Assembly (NCBI GenBank): GCA_015680685.1
Contig: MNCI01015740.1
Coordinates: forward strand, 309,995-372,069
Length of the DNA: 62,075 nt
Direction: 5' to 3'
DNA from: Gnetum montanum
Taxonomy: Eukaryota > Streptophyta > Gnetopsida > Gnetales > Gnetaceae
This document shows, piece after piece, positions 35,179 through 47,188 of the stretch. The notes beneath the pieces are model-generated. The model saw only the letters and a list, made by a program, of their open reading frames with translations. It did no database searches and was not told the DNA's origin. The first letter of the stretch is position 1. Each line of letters opens with the position of its first letter. The position numbers were made by a program, and so were the translations under genes.

Positions 35179-36420
35179 TTAGCAAAGGTGGCCATCTCCC
35201 CCATGACTGAGTTGGAAGGAGGAGATTTGAAATAATGAGCAAGGTTGCCCACCTATAGAGGTAGCATATGTTCTGGCTATCCTAAACTCATGGAAAGGTT
35301 TTGTTTGTTGCACATTGACTAATAGTATTTTATCTAGGCTCTCAGGTTTATATATGGTCATGGCTCCTGAAGGAAACGTTGCATAGATAATGTAAGGTCC
35401 ATCCCACAGTGTTTGAAATTTGGTATGTTGTGACACATATGTGGGGTTCCAGTAGAGAACCTTATCTCCTAGCTGATAGTTAACTTTTCTAATTTTCAGG
35501 GCATGACGTTGTTTATTAAATGCCTTGTGCAACTCATTAGATGATAGGGTACCTAGTCAGTTCTAATTTAGCAAGTTAAGGATCATCAACCTTTTTTTTT
35601 TTGTGCTAGATCAAGGTCAAGGTTGAGGTCACATGCTATGGCTAGTGTATGGAGTTCAGTTTGGATAGGAAGCATTGGAAGTTTTCCATACACTACCTCG
35701 TAGAGAGAGTAGCCTATAGGGAGTTTCCATGTGGAGTGGTATGCCCAAAGAGCATCATTTAGTTTAGTGCTCCAATCTCACCTATACTTGCTAATGGTTT
35801 TGATCAGTATCTTAGTAATCTCCTTGTTGGTGACCTTGGCTTGACCGTTTGCTTGGGGGTGGTATGCTGTAGTCAATTTGTGTTCAAGCCCCAAGCGTTG
35901 CATTAACTTCCAAAAAGTTGCACCTATGAATTGTGTTCCATTTTCTGAGATAAGTGCATGCAGCATACCAAACCTATTGACTACTTGTTGTTGAACAAAT
36001 CATGCAGCTGTAGATGATGTGCAATCTTTAACAGTAGTTGCTTCAGCCCATTTTGTTAAGTAGTCTACGATAACTATGATGTAAGCCTTTCCATGAGACA
36101 TTGGTGTAATGGACCCCATGAAATCAATTCCCCAAATATCAAAGGGTTGTAGCAGTTGAATTCGTTGTTGCACACCCTCCATTCTGGTAGTCATGCCCCC
36201 ATCATGTTGACAACATTCACAAGATTGGACGAATTGATGGATGTCCTAGAACAAGGTAGGCCAATAATACCCTGCAAGTAGGATCTTGATGGTTGTTCAT
36301 CTCCTAGCATAATGACCCCCACAAGGGCCCTCATGAGCATCTTGGAGAACTATTAGTTGATCTCTATCGGGAACACACCATCGAACCAAGCCATCGGGAC
36401 ATACTTTGTAAAGTTGTCCA
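35179..36420 (-). pseudogene. Integrase of E5
   Basis: Zinc domain near 36300-36190: YYWPTLF, then HQFVQSCECCQHD (HHCC type). Catalytic core: FDIWGIDFMGSI (36160-36120) with the first Asp, VDYLTKWAEA (36075-36045), LISENGTQF (about 35960-35935), where the second catalytic Asp has become Glu, and YHPQANGQAKVTNKEI (35860-35815), where the residue after QA, normally Glu, reads Lys. C-terminus 35532-35179 with LWDGPYIIY (GPY motif). Broken by stops and frameshifts. Inactive by sequence. Typical Athila integrase layout. Confidence 0.82.
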
Positions 36421-38050
36421 TTGATCTCCATAAAGTACTTGGCTTTGTGAAGAAACTGTTGTTTCTTCTTAAGGTCTAATCTTGTGGTGTTTATTGGATA
36501 AGAAGATAGGTAAGAATGCTATTGTACTAATTTGTCTCCATGGGTGATTATTCATTCACTACAACAACAAAGAGGAACTCATCAAGGAAGTGATTGAAAA
36601 TGGGATACTCATCCTCTTTGTTGTCCCAGCACAATTTAGATAAATGATTGGCAACTATGTTCTCAGTGCCTTTACGATCGATCATTGTTAAATCAAAATC
36701 TTGTAAGATTACCAGCCATCGTATAATATGGGGGCTTACCATTGGCTTATTCATGAGGAACCAGATTGCACTATGATCTATGTGTATGAATAATTTGTAC
36801 CCCAATACATAGTGTCTAATTTTTTCTAGTGCAAACACTATAGCCATTAATTCTTTTTCTGTAGTAGTGTAGTTAAGTTGTGCACCAGCTATACTTTTAC
36901 TTGCACAGTGTGTGTAATCAGGATGTTTCTGGTCATCTAACTATGTAAGTACAACTCATAAGGCATAGTTGGATGCATCAGCCATGACATGGAACAGTTT
37001 GGATCAGTTAGGAGCTTGTAGAATGGGTGTTTCTATTAGCTTTTATTTCAGAGTTTGGAAAGCTAGTTCACATTCCCTGGTCCACTCAAAGGGTACATCC
37101 TTTTCCCTTAACTCTACTAATGGTTTGGAAACCTTCAAAAATTTCTCTATGAATCTCCTATAGTAGCCAATGTGTCCAAGGAATGACCAAATGTCTTTGA
37201 TAGTTTCTGGTTGATAGGTGATTCCTTGGATAACTTTGATTTTCTTAGGGTCTACCTCTATCCTTGCATGTGAAATTTTATGCCCAAGTACTACACCTTG
37301 TTGGACCATTAGATGGATTTTTTGCTAGTTGAGCCTCAAATTAGTTTCTACACATATTTTTAGCACTTTCTCTAATCGGTCCAAGGCTTGATCAAAAATT
37401 GCTTCATAAGTAGAGAAGTCATCCATAAAGACTTCCACACCATTTTCTATCTGCTACTGGAATATGCTTAGAACTAAGCATTGAAATGTGGTAGGGGCAT
37501 TACATAAGCCAAATGACATTTGTTTGTATGAAAACATTCCCCAAGGACTAGTGAATGTAGTTTTGGGTTGGTCTTCTGGGGCTATTTATATTTGGTTGTA
37601 TCCGCTATATCCATCCAAAAAACTATAATAGCGATGCCTTGCGATTCTGTTTAAGACTTCATCAACAAATGACAATGGAAAGTGATCGTTGAATGTTGCC
37701 ATCTTTAGCAGCCTAAAATCTATGAACAATCTCCATTTTCCTCCCTTTTTAGGCGCGATTACTAGGGGGCTAACCTATTCACTATCAGTAATGGGGTATA
37801 TGAACCCAACCTTTAGAAGCTATTCAATTTTTTCTTTTACTACTTGCTTCAACTTTGGATTCAATTGTCTCTATGGTTGTTTTCGAGGCTTCATGGAGGA
37901 GTTAGTGTAAATCCCATGCTAGCATATTCTAGGGTCTATTCTAGTTAATTCTGGATATGACTAGGTGAAGGATTTTGACCACTTGTTTATTACCTTTAAC
38001 AGACTTTCTTTTTGTTGCAGAGAAAGTCTTACATTGATGATTACTGATTT
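36421..38050 (-). pseudogene. Reverse transcriptase and RNase H of E5
   Basis: RT: IAPKKGGKWR (about 37770-37740), YYSFLDGYSGYNQ (37630-37590), WGMFSYKQMSFGLCNAP (37550-37500), VEVFMDDFSTY (37440-37405, catalytic Asp pair present), VLGHKISHARIEVDPKKI and FLGHIGYYRRFI (37300-37150). RNase H: TEKELMAIVFALEKIRHYV (about 36870-36815), HIDHSAIWFLM and NIVANHLSKL (36790-36630), which closely follow Athila RNase H. Several TAG stops, some at tryptophan or glutamine positions. The most readable RT in the window. Confidence 0.85.
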
Positions 38051-38990
38051 TCCATTCTTAACAAACATGTATTCCATACTGGTGGGCAATGGTTTTAGCT
38101 CTAGGGGCTTTTGCTTAAATTTCTTAGGAATTTCCAACTTCCCCCAGTTGATATTTTCTAAGTTAAGATTGGGAAGTTGGTGGTGGACTTGCTATAATGC
38201 ATCTATGTTATCTATGTAAGCGCAAGTCAAACCCTCAGTTAGTTCCATGCATATAAGTGAGCTTCTTTCTTAATTATCTATCAGCCACTGGGTATCTTCT
38301 TGTTGTGTGATTACTACATACAAGAACCTTTGTATGTTGATCATTTGTGCATACTAACTTCATGTAGGCAATGTTAAACTTTGCACGACCCATGATCTTT
38401 GCACGCAATTGCACCCTGTGTCACTGTATGCAATGCATGGAACCTTCTTCTTCTCGATCTTTCCAAAAGTATTTTCCTTAGATATTTCTAGGGAAAGATC
38501 GTGGATACCTAGGCACACATCGATAGTGCTTAGTCATGCCCTTCCCATTATGATTATGAAGTTTCCCTTGTTGTTATTCACTTGAATTACTAGGAAGTCA
38601 GCTGGATACGACCACCCATAAATAGTGATAACAATGTCCTCCACTAATCCCAAGGGAATAGTGATGGATTGGTTGGCTAACTATAAATGGACATTGGTCT
38701 TTTTTAATGGGGGCATCTAGGCCTTATACATTTCTTGGGATATTAGGTTAACACTGGAACCTGAATCCAAAAGAGCTTTGCATGGCTCATTCCCAGCGAT
38801 TTGTAGATATATTAGGGGACTCCCAGGATTGGAGAATTTCTTGGGAAGGTGGCCAACTTTGATCCAATAAGTAATGGCATGTGTTAACATGACTATATGT
38901 GTTGAATGTGATGTTAAGTTTAAAGGGGGTTCTGAAGCTTTAGTTGATATGGAGACATCCAAAGACTTAGCCACTTGGGGTTGCAAAGGC
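38051..38990 (-). pseudogene. Protease and linker of E5
   Basis: The frame 38986-38717 carries CKALLDSGSSVNLIS with the DSG active site (about 38780-38740). The following segment keeps IIMGRAWL (near 38550) and the cysteine-rich tail (38440-38330) shared with E1. Stops interrupt the second half. Confidence 0.8.
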
Positions 38991-41392
38991 TTGGTTGGAC
39001 TGTTGGTTCTGAAGAAAGATATTTTCTTTGTATGGTTGTCAGGACCAACAGTAGGTTGAGGATTAACATCCCTTATGGAATTGCATTACTATGGCTGAGC
39101 AGGGAGTTCACTTTTCATTGCTCGAGTAGATGGCAATGGAGCTATTGGTGGGAGAGATGCAGCTAGATTGGAAGGATGGTATACTTGTGGAATATCACCC
39201 CTAGGAGAGGGAGTCCTATAGTACTCATAGACTTGGTAGTGATGTTGGGGAGTAACGTGACCAACAAAGTCACGTGGAGAGATTGGATGCTGCACATAAT
39301 ATCCATATGGGTAAGGGTATTATTGCCTTGGTGGTGGAATTCCCCATGATTGTGGGTGCTGCCACTGTTGATGATGCTCAATTGGTTGTGGTGGAGTTCC
39401 ACTTGGATAATACATTAAAGGTTGGTGGAATTGCCTTGGGTTACCTTGGGGATAAGGTAATTGTCAGGATGTTTGCTGTTTGTTTAAGCATGGATTAAGT
39501 GCATACACCTTAGACTCCTACAAATGTGAGATCACAGGGCAACATCCCTTAGGATGGTTGTATTGATAGATCTTGCATCCACTATCATTGTCTATATCTG
39601 AGTCCACAACCTCTTCAATAATAGAAAATTTACCCTTACCCTTGTTACATGCATTTTTTGTTTCTCTCTTTTTCCTTTTGTCACGATTACTACCTCGCTC
39701 TCTAGACTCATCTACTACTTTGAGAATAGTTTGAAACCTACTATCTAGGGAGTCCCACATTTGGTCTACCTTTGCCAATACTTTTGATGATAACTTTTGG
39801 ATAGGGAAGGTTTTTCTATTCACCATCTCTTCGAGTGGTGACTCTTCCTCATCCTCACAAAATCTTACTTCCTTCTTCTAGAGGGAAGGATCTCAGTTAT
39901 ATTCTTTCAAACTCTCTCTCTTTCATAGCTCACCTTCTTCCTTAGCAACTTGCTCGAGTAGTTTGTGAATTTGATGAGACCTAAGCTTGGATAACCTTCC
40001 TTGGGCATAGGTCCCAAGGGTTCTTCTCGTTTCATGCCTAAGCCCATCTACAAGATGGCATGGTTGATCCTCCTGCAAATAACCATGGCTAGGACAACGA
40101 TGTAATAGTGCATAATAACAACCCATGGTAGCATCCAAGGGTTCATGACCTCCTTGTTTCCATTCTTGGATTTGCTTTCACAGGTTAGACACCTAGGAGT
40201 ATGTTTGGTACTTATTGTTGAACAGTTCTAACATAGTACTCCACCTACGAATGGATTTCGGTTCTAAGGACCAGTACCAGCTTTTAGCTTCTTTTATTAG
40301 TGTTTGTGGGAACAAATTAAGTTTTTGCCACTCATTTTCTATGTTTTCAAGGCACACACATCATGAAATACTTGTTATATCCCCCTTCAAATTATGGGAT
40401 ATTATTCATGTCTAACCTCTTAATCCTACTATCTTTTTGGTGCCTGGTTGAAACTCTCACAACCTCAGTTATATCTAGCATGCTTTGTGTGGTGAGTAGG
40501 GGTTCATCATGATCATCTCGTTCGTAGCAACTATGGTGCCTACACGGTTCCCTACTCTCCCTTCTTCTATGGCATGATTCCCTAGAGTGTTCTTGTCATC
40601 TGTCTTGGTTGTCTCATCTATGACTTCCACTTTTTTTTCCCTTATCCTCACGATTTGTTTCTCTATGGCTACATCTAGACATGGAAGGAGAGGGTGAAGG
40701 AGATGATGAAGACAAAGAAGAAGGAGAACCGCCACCATGACAGTGTCTACTGCCTTCTCTTCGGTGGTCTCTACCTTGATCACATGCGATCAGAATGCCC
40801 ACCTTTGTCATGTGTCTTTGTTTCTTTTTTGGACACTTTGTGTCCATTGGTATTAGCACCTGGGTTGTGAATAGTAGAATGAATGTTCTAATACACAACC
40901 CCTTGGCCAAATTCAAGGGAAGGAACATTGTTATGTGGGTGACTACCTGAGACAGGTTCATCACTCTCAATTTCATTTAAAACGTGGGGGAAATTCTTAG
41001 ACCATTTTTCCTTCAAGGACTTATGGTGTCTCTCCTGTTGCAAATACCTTTGACATGGCACTTTTGTGGAATGATAGTCTCTTGAATCATAGTCCTGCGC
41101 AATGTACTCTGCATGTAAGTGTTGCATGCCTATTCGTGTAAGAGCACGAAGAAGCATACTTGGGACTAAATGGTCGAGAGGTAATACTATGTTACCTTCC
41201 CAATTCACACCAATGCAACTGTTCATCTTGGTGGAGAATAAAGGTGAAGTTGGGTACATATTCATCAAGATAAATATATACCACACAAAACTATTGAGGG
41301 ATTGGCAGGTCAACATCATGTGCATCTTGCCACTGATTGCTTCTTGTGTTAGTCCTAGGTGGTGAAGTGCTTTTGTGCAAAGAAGAAGACAT
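38991..41392 (-). pseudogene. Gag of E5
   Basis: Starts ATG at 41392 (MSSSLHKST). An N-terminal domain follows with YIYLDEYVPNFTFILH (about 41280-41240), then arginine-, lysine- and aspartate-rich low-complexity sequence (40980-40480), capsid helices (40140-39923, YYALLHRCPSHGY, QPCHLVDGLRHETRRTLG), a zinc-knuckle region CKIYQYNHPKGCC near 39555-39515, and a proline/tyrosine-rich C-terminus (39400-39089). Many frameshifts. The fragments overlap in three frames. Collinear with E1 and E4 gag. Confidence 0.78.
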
Positions 41393-41505
41393 ATTGTCTT
41401 CTTTAGTGTGCAATGTACTACTATTTTTTTCTTAAGCAACCCTAAGGGCTCATTCCAACAATGTGAATGATTTCCTAAGTTCTACTTAGCACACAAACAA
41501 CTAAG

Positions 41506-41523
41506 TCCCCAGCAACGGTGCCA
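41506..41523 (-). promoter_or_regulatory. Primer-binding site of E5 (tRNA-Asp)
   Basis: The plus strand TCCCCAGCAACGGTGCCA differs from the plant tRNA-Asp 3' end (TCCCCGGCAACGGCGCCA) at two transitions, one base from the LTR edge at 41525. The best-preserved PBS in the window. Confidence 0.9.
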
Positions 41524-41524
41524 A

Positions 41525-42344
41525 TGATAAGCAGCGAGGTACCCCTATGCTCAACCATACGAATACGAGCATTTCATGCACAATCCGGTCGAATTCCAAG
41601 GACTAAGTGCTTATGAGCCTTTATGGAATGATAATGGATTGGTTAATCATTGTCTTCCTAAACTTACTTATATGTCACGGTTGTAAGGTTAAGTAAGCTT
41701 AAGGCATATGATTTTTATGGATTTTATGTGTTTTATATCTTACGCTAATAAGGAGGGGAAGAGAGATAACTAAGTAACTAATCTAATTCAACTATTCATT
41801 AACTAAGTTCTAATTACTCCTAACACTAGTATCTGTTCCCACTTGCTGTACACATCTTAAACCAGTGCAATGCTGCTGGGATTACTAAACACTAATCATT
41901 ACTGGGTTACCAAGTGCTACATGCATGCTCAAAGCGGTCGTACTGAATGTATTTAACTAAGAGAGTTGTAGGGTAAGAGAGATCATTAGTTAACTAAGAA
42001 ATAATTAAATAATAATTAACACTAATTAATCTATTCTATATGCTGCAAGGTTTATCATTAAGTTTATCTTTATTGCTGTACACAAAGTGTGCTCAGGTAC
42101 ACAATGCTCGAATAAAGATCTGTTCACTCTATGACTCCTAATGCGGGCATGCAGAAATAATTCTAAATCTAGAGGGAAAAATTGGCAAGATTTTGGCTAA
42201 GGGACTAACTTCTAATGTGGAAACTAAGGGCGTTGCCTCTTATTTATAGGCAAGAAGATAGGCTGCAACATCAGGTATTTGACATTGCATGGTTGATCCG
42301 ATATTGTGGGCGCGATATCGTGGACGCGATATTGTGGTTCATCA
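41525..42344 (-). repeat. 5' LTR of E5
   Basis: 820 bp. On the minus strand the U3 begins TGATGAACCACAATATCG, with a GCGATATCGTGGACGCGATA near-palindrome (42311-42330), a TATA box in CTATAAATAAGAG (about 42249-42237), and a poly(A)-type AATAAAGATAA near 42073. The same frame of features as in the other Athila-like LTRs. Confidence 0.92.
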
Positions 42345-42349
42345 GATGT
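42345..42349. repeat. Target-site duplication of E5, right copy
   Basis: GATGT, matching 32461-32465. Confidence 0.9.
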
Positions 42350-42900
42350 AAATTTGACTGTTCATATTTTCTACACATAATGGAACCTTGTGTCATCATA
42401 TGTGATGCACAAAATCCTCTTCTTCTCCATTTTTCCAAATTCATTTTCCTTGGTGATTTCCAAGGAAAGATCTCTAATTCCCATCTTAGCATCTATGGTA
42501 CTTAGCCAAGCCTTGACCATAATGATAGGAAAGCCCCATTTATACTAATTTGCATGGATTACAAGGATATCTATAGAGTAGGACCTCCCACTAATGGTGC
42601 TCATGATGTCCTCCACTAGCCCCAAAGGAATAGTGATGGACTGATCCGTAAGTTCTAGTCTAATATTACTCTTCTTGAGAGGGGGTAAATTCCAAGTCTT
42701 GTACATTTCTTATGAGATTAAGTTCAACCTAGAACTTAAAGCAAACAAATCATTACATGGATTTTTTCCTACAATTTGTAAATAGATAAGGAAATTTCTA
42801 ACATTAGATCACTTCTTAGGAAGATGGCTAGCCATTATCCAATCAACAACCACATTGATCAACATGATAGTGTGGAAATTTAAGGACTTTTGTTTTGAAG
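42350..42900 (-). pseudogene. Protease N-terminal region of E4, right of E5
   Basis: Continues 32460 across the E5 insertion. The minus strand retains the retropepsin region collinear with E5 38480-38880, including the stretch matching IIMxxAWL near 42520. The DSG active-site codons near 42740 are altered. No long frame remains. Confidence 0.65.
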
Positions 42901-45425
42901 GAAGCTCAAAAGTATTTGTAGATGTACATGAGGCAAGGTTAATAGCCACAAGTTCCTATAAGGATTTTGTAGGGTTGTTTGTTCTGAAGAATGCCCTATT
43001 GTAAGGTTTTTATTTAGAACCATTGGATGAATATCCAAATGTAAGTTTACTACCCTTGTAGCATTTCCCTATTGTGGCTAGGATGGAATTTCAACCTGCA
43101 TAAGTGGATCAAGTGGCAAGGGTGTTATGGTTGATGGTGTATGGGGTGTTGAGGGATATGAAGGAGGAAAAGGAAAAGGAAACTCACTTCTTGAAGAAGG
43201 TACTCTATAATATTCTTGAGGATAGTAATGGTAAGAGAAGGAAGCATGGCTAGATGAGCCATGAGGATGTAATATCCATAAGGGTTTGTATGCTTGTAAG
43301 TATATTGCTACCATTATGGTGGCATCCACCAAGACTATGGATTTTGCCACTGTTGGTATTACTCCTAAGATTGAGAAGGTGATCCACTTAGATAATATGT
43401 TGTTTGGTGGAATTGCCTACCTATAGTTTCCTTATGGGTAATGCAACCACCTAGTTGTTTGCCTTTTTGAAAATTTAGGATTTATTGCATACATACTAGA
43501 TTTTTGTAGATGTGACAACATGAGACAACATCCCTTAGGATGTTCATACTAGAAGATATCACAACTATCATCATCCAGTTTAGAATCAACAACCTCTTCG
43601 AGTGCTACAACTTTAGCCTTTTGCTGATGGTAACTCCTTTTTGTATCCTTATTTTTCCTTCTATCTTAACCACTACTCCATTTCTCTACTCTTTCGTCTA
43701 TAATTTTAAGAGTTATTTAGGATGTTTCATCCAAGGAGTACCATATTTTATGAACCTTAGTTGATATTTTAGTGAAAAATTTTTGTATTAGTAAGGTCTT
43801 GTTTTGAATCACTTCATCAAGCAATGCTTCCCCCTTTGAATCACAAAAATTCACCTCCCTTTTGTGAATGGAGGAATCCCTGTTATGCTTCATTACACTT
43901 TCACTTTTTTTTTTCAAATCCCCTTCTTCTTTTGCCACTTGTTCTATTAACTTTTGAATTTGATGGACCTACATTTTAGAGATCCTTCCTTCAGAATAGA
44001 TGCTAAGCATTTTCCTAGTCTTATTCTAGAGTCCATTTATGACATGGTGAAGTTATTTCCTTTGAGAATAATCATCGCCTAGGCATCAGTGCAACAAAAA
44101 GTAGTACAAGCCTAGGACCACATCCAAGGAATCATGATTTCCTTGTTTCCATCATTAGATATACTTCCACAAGTTAAACACTCTAGGTTACATTTGGTAT
44201 TTGTCATTAAATAGTTCTAACATGGTACTCCATTAGTGAATAGATTCTAGTTCCAAGGAACAGTGCTAATGTTTTTCTTCTTTGATGAGTATCCTTGGAA
44301 ATAATTTAAGCTTCTTCCATTCATTTTCTATGTTCTACAAGGTGCATGCATTATGAAAAGCTTTGAAATGATTTTGCAAATTTGCATTATATTCTCCTAC
44401 AAACCTGGGGATATTATTCATACTAGCCTCTTAACTCTGCTATCTCTTTAATATCTTGTGGGAATTCTCACTACCTATAAAATATTTAGCATGTTTCTAG
44501 TAGCTAGTAGAGGCTCATCATAGTCATTTCATTCATGATGGTCGCTTTCCTAGCCATGTGCTCTTTGCTCTTGGTCATGCTCTTCTTTCCCTTGTGGTTG
44601 TTTATGCCTCTAGTCTTGATCATCTTGATGAGATCTCTATTCATCTCCATCTCACCATTCATCTTCATCTCAATCCCAACTACTTCTCCTTTTGTCTTAG
44701 CCATGACTCCTCTTATTAGACTTCAATGACAAAGAGGATGATAAGGGTGAAAAGGAAGGACTACGAGAATGATGCCTTCTAGTTCTTCTCTTATGATTCC
44801 TTTCTCATTTCCTTGCACCATATTTTTATTTGTTCTTTTCATTAGAGGAATGACTATGAGACCTTACCCTTGGTGTCTGATAGGCTCTTGACCATATTCT
44901 TTCTTCTTCTTGATTGTTGTCCAATGTGGACTACAACTATTGTTGAAGAATATCATCCTTATTTAAAGTAAGTAAGTTTGTATATTGGGAGAGCCTTGAG
45001 AAGAAATCTAGACCCTTCCTTCACATTTTTAAAAATGATAATTTTGGAACTCTTTTGCCCTTAGAAGTCTCATAATGTGCTTTCATGTGTTGATCTTTCT
45101 TAAGCTAGGCATTTGTAGGTCGATATTCCCTATATATGTGGTCTAGGACCTCACACTATAGATTGAGTGCCATGATGCCTAATTTGACAAGATTGGTCAT
45201 CAACATGGTGGGAATAGATCAATCAAGAGGCAACATAATGTTGCCATCCATGTCCCTCTAGTGTAGTTGTTCATCTTGATGAAGAATGAAAGTGAAATCT
45301 AGATTATAAGGATCCAGATGGGCATAGACAACTCTAAGTTGTTGTGGCTTTTTTGATGCCTCTTGTCATTGATTGGATTTTCTTATGTGTGGTGGATATT
45401 TGTTCCTATGAGAAGAAGCCATGTT
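42901..45425 (-). pseudogene. Gag of E4
   Basis: Collinear with E5 gag: start ATG near 45422 (MASSHRNKY), N-terminal domain (45360-45100), basic low-complexity stretch (44900-44500), capsid region (44400-43900), zinc-knuckle-like region near 43540-43500, proline/tyrosine-rich C-terminus (43350-43078). Fragmented by stops and frameshifts. The longest open pieces are 70-90 codons. Confidence 0.7.
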
Positions 45426-45479
45426 AGTGATGTATATAATAAGTATGATATTTTAATTCTTTAATTATTTTCCTTTTTG

Positions 45480-45924
45480 GATAAGAGTGGATCATTGGTT
45501 GATTACATTAATTATTTAAAACCACAAATGTAAATTGCATGAAAAGTAAAGTGCTGAATGCAAAGAGTAAACTAATCTAAGTGCTACAATGGATCTATGA
45601 AATCTTGAATTTATTGTCATTCATGCCAATGTGTTCAAGTGCATAGGCACTTGAATAAAGTATCGTACAATCCCTTAATTTCATACCATGGATACTCAGA
45701 GGAAAACTATTCTAACATTGGGAAAGATAAATGGTAAGAACTTGGCTACACTAGGATTTCTAAATGTCATAAATGTGGGTGTTGAGTGCATTTGTATAGG
45801 CATTGCCTATGTCAACATTGATGCATTTGCATTAATGCATCCTACCATGAATTGATAGGGATACATTGATGGGGCTATGTCAATGCATGTCTATCAATGC
45901 AACCTATCTAATCATCACTCATCA
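45480..45924 (-). repeat. Truncated 5' LTR of E4 (U3-R only)
   Basis: On the minus strand it starts TGATGAGTGATGATTAG at 45924, then ATTGATG-type U3 repeats (45905-45805), TATACAAA (45799-45792), and an R-like part with CTTGAATAAAG and AATTTATTGTC (45610-45660) comparable with E5. The U5 and PBS expected before gag are missing: only ~55 bp separate the R-like part from the gag start. In E5 the U5, PBS and leader span well over 500 bp. Confidence 0.6.
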
Positions 45925-46194
45925 TACCCCTAAGGAAGGTGAGTTTGGGATATCAAGGAGAGCAAGAATTGACAATCTAGGATGATAGCGTTTAGGTAAA
46001 GATGCAAGGAATTTGGGACAGATCATGAGGATAGGGGATGTTCCAATCTAGTAAAGACAACTTGCAGACTAGTAATAGAGCTCTTATTGATAAAAGAAGA
46101 CTCTACCAAGAAGGGCTGGTCTCTTGCAATATATCTTCCATAAATAGGAGACATCTCCTCTAGAGCTAATATGTCTTATCTTGGGATAAGAAAT
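45925..46194 (+). repeat. LTR of E7 (copia), left piece
   Basis: Lies between E4 and E6. The TACCCCTAAGGAAGG start resembles the ACCTTAAGGAAAATGG near the start of the E8 LTR, and the end has AATAGGAGACATCTCCTC (46145-46162), a repeat word shared with the LTR of E8 and with 55290-55350. It contains CCATAAATAGG, a TATA-like site (46138). The true LTR start appears removed by the E4 insertion. Confidence 0.5.
46190..46194. repeat. Target-site duplication of E6, left copy
   Basis: GAAAT, repeated at 55250-55254. Confidence 0.9.
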
Positions 46195-47056
46195 TGATGA
46201 ATTGTGGTTTGCCAAGCTCCGATATCAGATCCTTGATATCGGGTATGCAATATTGTAGCCTACATAATGATATCAAATACAAAATATCATGATTCTTATG
46301 CAGGCCTATAAATACAACATTTGGGTGCATAGGAAAGGGGAAGTTGGTAATTCTTAGGATAGAGCCTTTTTGTAATTTTTTAGTCAATGTTGATTCTTTC
46401 CCCAGTGCATGCCCATAGTGTGATGATTGTAATTGTATGAAACCTTTATTCGAGTGTGATGTACTTGGACATGCACATGATCGGCAATAAAGATCAAGAT
46501 TACTCCATCATTGTAGCATTCACTTAGCCTTTAATTACTTCAATTGTTAATTATTATTTATTGTCTTCTCTGTTAATGTTTCTTTATCATCATTTACTAT
46601 TCATATTGTTAAATGTAAAATGAGTACGACTCAATCACGAACACTTAAGTGTAACTACTCAGTAACCCAATAGCGTATCTAGGAGTGCTTAAGTAATGTA
46701 CGCTTGGTAATTCCAGAAGTAGTACACAAGGTCTAAGATGCGCATGGATGATTAAGGATAGATGCTCATCACACTTAGGATAGTTTAGATTTCACTTTTT
46801 ATTGCCTATTAGCTTAAGTCAAGATTATTTTCCATTGTCTCTAGGAGTACCATTAGTTAGAATCTCATCATTCACCTCACTCTGGACTAAACCATACATG
46901 ACAAAAAAAATACTAGTCTAGGTGGGAAGACAACGGACTACGATCAATGTGTAACTATCTAGATAATACAACTAGTTCGTTTGTGGAGTTCGACTGGATC
47001 ATGCATACACGCTTGTAATCATATAGTTGAGTGTAGGGGTACCTCACCACTCATCA
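46195..47056 (+). repeat. 5' LTR of E6
   Basis: 862 bp, TGATGAATTG..CACTCATCA. U3 has CCGATATCAGATCC, TTGATATCGGGTATGCAATA and TGATATCAAATAC units. TATA box TATAAATA at 46307-46314. Poly(A)-type AATAAAG near 46489. Confidence 0.93.
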
Positions 47057-47057
47057 T

Positions 47058-47075
47058 TAGCACCATTATCTAGGA
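47058..47075 (+). promoter_or_regulatory. Degenerate primer-binding site of E6
   Basis: TAGCACCATTATCTAGGA directly after the LTR matches the tRNA-Asp-type PBS at about 11 of 18 bases, and most differences are G to A or C to T. Confidence 0.6.
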
Positions 47076-47188
47076 TGATGCTAGTTATTTAGATTAGTTA
47101 CATCATTCAAGATCACTGTAATGAAGCCTTGAAAATATATCTTTTAGAAAGAAAGTAATTGAAAATAAGTCACACACAATTCATAACA

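Larger units (their letters stand above)
32466..42344 (-). mobile_element. E5: full-length Athila-like Ty3/gypsy element
   Basis: 9879 bp on the minus strand with two ~820-bp LTRs (32466-33283 and 41525-42344), TSD GATGT on both sides, a PBS matching tRNA-Asp at 16 of 18 bases, and gag, protease, RT, RNase H and integrase in order. It lacks the accessory ORF of E4 and E6: between integrase and 3' LTR there is only a 1.9-kb noncoding tail. LTRs differ at roughly one base in ten by eye, and the coding regions carry many stops, so it is old and inactive. It is inserted in the protease region of E4. Confidence 0.93.
24922..45924 (-). mobile_element. E4: Athila-like element with 3' accessory ORF, split by E5 and E3
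   Basis: Minus-strand order: partial 5' LTR (45924-45480), gag (45425-42900), protease (42850-42350, interrupted by E5, continuing below 32460), RT, RNase H and integrase (to 29340), 3' noncoding tail (29340-28011), U3-like repeats with TATATATA (28010-27890), accessory ORF (27480-24922). The accessory ORF is cut by E3, and the 3' LTR lies outside the window. The sequence joins cleanly across E5 through the TSD GATGT. Heavily decayed and among the oldest layers. Confidence 0.82.

Noticed and set aside
41506-41523. tRNA-like sequence considered as a tRNA gene fragment.
   Set aside because: Only the 18-nt 3' end complement is present, at an LTR edge: a primer-binding site.
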